This document shows, piece by piece, positions 61,298 to 64,000 of a stretch of 64,000 nt of DNA. A program made the position numbers and the translations under genes. Position 1 is the first letter of the stretch, and every line of letters starts with the position of its first letter. The notes beneath the pieces were generated by a model. It was not told the origin of the DNA. It saw only the letters and a list, made by a program, of their open reading frames with translations, and made no database searches. Source of the stretch: Achromobacter seleniivolatilans (GTDB lineage Bacteria; Pseudomonadota; Gammaproteobacteria; Burkholderiales; Burkholderiaceae_B); the NCBI RefSeq assembly GCF_030864005.1, contig NZ_CP132976.1:4154001-4218000 (forward strand), given 5' to 3'.

Positions 61298-62020
61298 ATG
61301 GCAACGCGCAAGGGCCGCTCCTGGTTCCGGATGATCACCGGCGGGTTGATGGCGCTGGTATGCCTGGTTTTGCTCTACCAGTTCTGGCTGTTCAGCCAAG
61401 TCGTCTGGTACAACTACCGCAATCCTGGCAGCAGCGCGATCATGCGCGAAGAACTGTCCCGCCTGAGTGAAGGCAACCCGGACTTCGCGCTGCAATACGA
61501 ATGGGCGCCCTACGACAAAATCAACCGCAACCTCAAGCGCGCGGTGGTGGCGTCAGAAGACTCCAACTTTACCGAGCACGACGGCATAGAGTGGGACGCC
61601 ATCCGCAAGGCCTGGGAATACAACCAGCGCCAGGAAGAAGCCGGGCGCTCCAAGATGCGCGGCGGCTCAACCATTACCCAGCAATTGGCGAAGAACCTGT
61701 TTTTGTCCAGTTCACGCAGCTACATCCGTAAGGGCCAGGAACTGGTTCTGACCTATATGATCGAACACGTGATGTCCAAGGAACGCATTCTTGAACTGTA
61801 TTTGAATGTGGCCGAGTGGGGAGTGGGCGTCTTCGGCGCTCAAGCCGCAGCCCGCCATTATTTCAATACATCCGCTGCCAATCTGAACGCCAGCCAATCT
61901 GCCCGGCTGGCGGCCATGCTGCCCAACCCGCGCTTCTACGACAGCCACCGCAACTCCAACTATCTGAACTCCCGGGTAGGCGTCCTGACGCGCCGGATGC
62001 AGATGGTTGATATCCCCTGA
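61298..62020 (+). CDS. mtgA: Monofunctional biosynthetic peptidoglycan transglycosylase
   Basis: Inner-membrane GT51 glycosyltransferase of 240 residues that polymerises lipid II. One N-terminal helix (about 12-34). Catalytic Glu in VVASEDSNFTEHDGIEWDAI and the second motif RGGSTITQQLAKNLFLS, then ELYLNVAEWGVGVFGAQAAARHYF. No transpeptidase domain. Start ATG 61298; a longer frame overlapping aroE is spurious. Confidence 0.97.
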   Translation: MATRKGRSWFRMITGGLMALVCLVLLYQFWLFSQVVWYNYRNPGSSAIMREELSRLSEGNPDFALQYEWAPYDKINRNLKRAVVASEDSNFTEHDGIEWDAIRKAWEYNQRQEEAGRSKMRGGSTITQQLAKNLFLSSSRSYIRKGQELVLTYMIEHVMSKERILELYLNVAEWGVGVFGAQAAARHYFNTSAANLNASQSARLAAMLPNPRFYDSHRNSNYLNSRVGVLTRRMQMVDIP

Positions 62021-62108
62021 TCCCGAATCGAGACAAATCCGTCAGCCCGGCACACTCTAAGCGGCCGGATTTGTTAAGCTTTCACGTTTAGCGCCCCACA
62101 TCCTTTTC

Positions 62109-63287
62109 ATGCGTACCGCACGTCGCTACCTGGCCCGCGAGATCTATCGCTCTTGCGCAGTGGTCCTTATGGCCCTGCTGGGTCTTTTCACGTTCTTCGC
62201 GCTGGTGGACGACCTGGACAACGTGGGCGACAAGTTCTCCATGATGGCCCTGTTGTACATGCAGGCGTTGGCCATCCCCACCCGCTTGTATGACCTGCTG
62301 CCCATCGGCCTGTTGATCGGCGCCATTCTTGCGCTGGCTGGCCTGGCCCAACGTAACGAACTTGTCATCTTGCGTGTATCTGGCGTCAGCGGCATGCGAT
62401 TGCTGCGGATGCTGTGGGTGGTCACGATTCCGCTGATGATCGGCGCAGCCCTGTTGTCTGAATACGTCACCCCGTGGGCCGAAATGAAGTCCGGCGAGGC
62501 CAACCTGATGTTCCGCGGCAAGGCAGGCGGGGACCGGCTCAAAAGCGGGTACTGGTTCAAGGAACCCACCGCCAACGGCGGCACCCGCATCATCAATATC
62601 ACTGAACTCAAGGGCGATGGCCAGGTTGCCGGCGTGACCTTGTACGAGTTCAAGAAAGATCTGACGCTGACTGTTTTGTCCACGGCCCCCACCGGCCTGT
62701 TCGCCCACGGCGACCTGGTGCTTAAAGACGTTTCTGAAACCCGTCTGGACCCCGAAGCCTCCGAAGCCCTGGCCAATGCCCGTCAGCCCAAGAACCCGCC
62801 TGCCAGCGTGGTCAAGGTGCCGGAGCGCACAGTAGACACCACCCTCAGCGCCGAACGCCTGCTGGCCCGCATCCTGACGCCGGAACGCATGTCCATCGTC
62901 ACGCTGCTGGATTATGTGGATTATTTGCGCAACAACCAGCTGCAATATGGCAGGCAGATTGTGGCGCTATGGCGCAAACTGGCGTATCCGTTCACGTTGC
63001 TGGTCATGATCACCATCGCCGCCCCCATCGGGCTGATGCAGACGCGCCGCGGTGGCGTGGGCGCCAAGGTATTCCTGGGTATTTTGCTGGGCGTGGGCTT
63101 CTTCATGCTGAATCAGTTGGCATTGAACGTGGGCATGCTGGGTAAATGGCCAGCCTGGCTGACCGCACTGGGACCGAACATCGGCGCCATGACACTGGCA
63201 CTGGGCGCCATGACCTACATGGAATACCGTCACACCATTACCCGGATCGTCCAACAACGTTGGCCTTGGAGCAAAACCCCCGCATGA
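62109..63287 (+). CDS. lptG: LPS export ABC transporter permease LptG
   Basis: Inner-membrane subunit of the Lpt bridge that extracts lipopolysaccharide, 392 residues. Three hydrophobic segments lie at the N-terminus (about 15-35, 60-85, 100-120) and three at the end (about 295-370), with a periplasmic beta-jellyroll between. Motif [19 protein letters not shown] is the docking region. The partner lptF, often directly upstream, is not adjacent here. Overlaps apaH by 4 bases. Confidence 0.93.
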   Translation: MRTARRYLAREIYRSCAVVLMALLGLFTFFALVDDLDNVGDKFSMMALLYMQALAIPTRLYDLLPIGLLIGAILALAGLAQRNELVILRVSGVSGMRLLRMLWVVTIPLMIGAALLSEYVTPWAEMKSGEANLMFRGKAGGDRLKSGYWFKEPTANGGTRIINITELKGDGQVAGVTLYEFKKDLTLTVLSTAPTGLFAHGDLVLKDVSETRLDPEASEALANARQPKNPPASVVKVPERTVDTTLSAERLLARILTPERMSIVTLLDYVDYLRNNQLQYGRQIVALWRKLAYPFTLLVMITIAAPIGLMQTRRGGVGAKVFLGILLGVGFFMLNQLALNVGMLGKWPAWLTALGPNIGAMTLALGAMTYMEYRHTITRIVQQRWPWSKTPA

Positions 63288-64000
63288 ACGGCAGTATCTG
63301 GATGATCGGCGACGTGCAGGGATGCTGCTCGCCGCTGGATCGCTTGCTGACCCACCCCGATCTGGTCGGCGACCCCCAGTCGCGCTTCTGGTTCGCAGGA
63401 GACTTGGTTAATCGCGGCCCGCAATCGCTGGAGACCCTGCGTCGCATCATCGACCTGGGCGACCGTGCGACATCGGTACTGGGCAACCATGACCTGCACC
63501 TGCTGGCCGCCGCCGCCGGGGTACGCAAGCCGTCCAAATCAGACACGCTCGAAGACATTCTTCGCGCGCCGGACGCGGCCGACCTGATCAATTGGCTGCG
63601 TTTCCGCCCGCTGGCCCATTTCGAGCAAAACCATCTGATGGTGCATGCCGGCACGCTGGCCAAATGGGATGTCGCCAAAACGCTGGCCCTGGCTGGCGAA
63701 GTCCAGGACGCGCTGCGCGGCCCGAACTGGCAGAAAGCGCTGCAAAAAATGTATGGCAACGAACCCGCCACGTGGAAAGAAGACCACAAGGGCGGCAAAC
63801 GCATGCGGGTGATCATCAATGCATTGACCCGCATTCGCCTGTGCACGCCAAACGGCCATATGGAGTTCGCCACCAAGGTGGCCCCAGGCGCCTGGCCCCC
63901 AGGCCTGGTCCCATGGTTCGACGTCCCCAATCGCGCAACGCGCGATGTCACGACGGTGTTCGGACATTGGTCAACGTTGGGGCTGCTGCAACGCCCGGAT
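63284..64000 (+). CDS. apaH: Diadenosine tetraphosphatase ApaH (3' end cut by window edge)
   Basis: Symmetrical hydrolase splitting Ap4A into two ADP, also able to remove Np4 RNA caps in E. coli. 239 codons are visible. Calcineurin-type metal motifs: [27 protein letters not shown], a His in VHAGTL and the last motif [10 protein letters not shown]. Start overlaps the lptG stop (ATGA), suggesting co-expression. About 35-40 residues are expected to be missing. Confidence 0.96.
   Translation, partial: MNGSIWMIGDVQGCCSPLDRLLTHPDLVGDPQSRFWFAGDLVNRGPQSLETLRRIIDLGDRATSVLGNHDLHLLAAAAGVRKPSKSDTLEDILRAPDAADLINWLRFRPLAHFEQNHLMVHAGTLAKWDVAKTLALAGEVQDALRGPNWQKALQKMYGNEPATWKEDHKGGKRMRVIINALTRIRLCTPNGHMEFATKVAPGAWPPGLVPWFDVPNRATRDVTTVFGHWSTLGLLQRPD

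Noticed and set aside
1..64000. tRNA, rRNA, insertion sequences or prophage genes
   Set aside because: Looked for on both strands by eye; no cloverleaf with CCA-proximal features, no transposase or integrase motif was found.

Overview
The window reads as a stretch of chromosome from a high-GC betaproteobacterium of the family Alcaligenaceae, most likely Achromobacter or Bordetella. The reasons are the gene order (rplM-rpsI-argC-erpA, tlpA/aroQ/accBC/prmA, a tonB-like gene with aroE and mtgA), the lysine/alanine-repeat histone H1-like protein, the many orphan TctC ('Bug') and TRAP binding proteins, and a Gram-negative dlt-type operon of the kind described in Bordetella. I could not run any database search; all calls come from reading the translations and the DNA.

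Layout. 1-3500: leftward core genes rplM, rpsI, argC, a membrane coiled-coil protein and erpA (cut by the left edge). 3600-8100: leftward branched-chain amino acid ABC operon livK-H-M-G-F. 8360-9460: an orphan TRAP binding protein. 9650-12340: divergent pmbA and darP (yjgA), then a carboxylesterase. 12730-16090: a rightward operon of a nitrate/sulfonate-type ABC transporter and an isochorismatase-like hydrolase, preceded by palindromic operator candidates. 16100-18550: a leftward GNAT acetyltransferase joined to a degenerate acyl-CoA synthetase. 18670-25100: gltX, an MFS transporter, a lipoprotein, a LysR regulator divergent from an alpha/beta hydrolase plus TctC-type binding protein. 25090-29180: an Lrp regulator divergent from a giant indolepyruvate ferredoxin oxidoreductase. 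29480-33640: nrdA-nrdB behind two NrdR boxes. 33980-34731: the histone H1-like repeat protein. 34929-35489: a YggT protein. 35550-39703: leftward dltC-dltD-dltX-dltB-dltA. 40077-47197: leftward glycine-zipper lipoprotein, PfkB kinase, zinc-ribbon/DUF3426 protein, prmA, accC-accB, aroQ and a TlpA thioredoxin. 47294-51276: rightward mpl, a YqiA-type esterase and an RNase II-type exonuclease. 51950-59397: a two-component system and a ferric/organophosphate-type ABC transporter. 59533-64000: a TonB-family protein, aroE, mtgA, lptG and apaH (cut by the right edge).

Most unusual element. At 52608-55094 one unbroken reading frame joins a TctE/EnvZ-like sensor histidine kinase to a complete periplasmic binding-protein domain through a third hydrophobic segment. 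That domain is visibly a paralogue of the free binding protein encoded just downstream (55302-56399), whose permease and ATPase follow. This suggests a transporter whose kinase carries its own tethered, or cleaved, copy of the receptor. The locus sits between the exonuclease gene and the tonB-aroE-mtgA block, and its left junction holds 14-bp tandem repeats, perfect hairpins and a 16-bp palindrome, so it looks like an accessory insertion.

Other points worth reading: a complete dlt operon including a 50-residue DltX with its terminal aromatic motif; a Pat-like acetyltransferase that lacks both catalytic elements of its CoA-ligase half; two phased NrdR boxes on a good promoter before nrdAB; and strong intercistronic hairpins after both ABC binding-protein genes (livK and 55302-56399).
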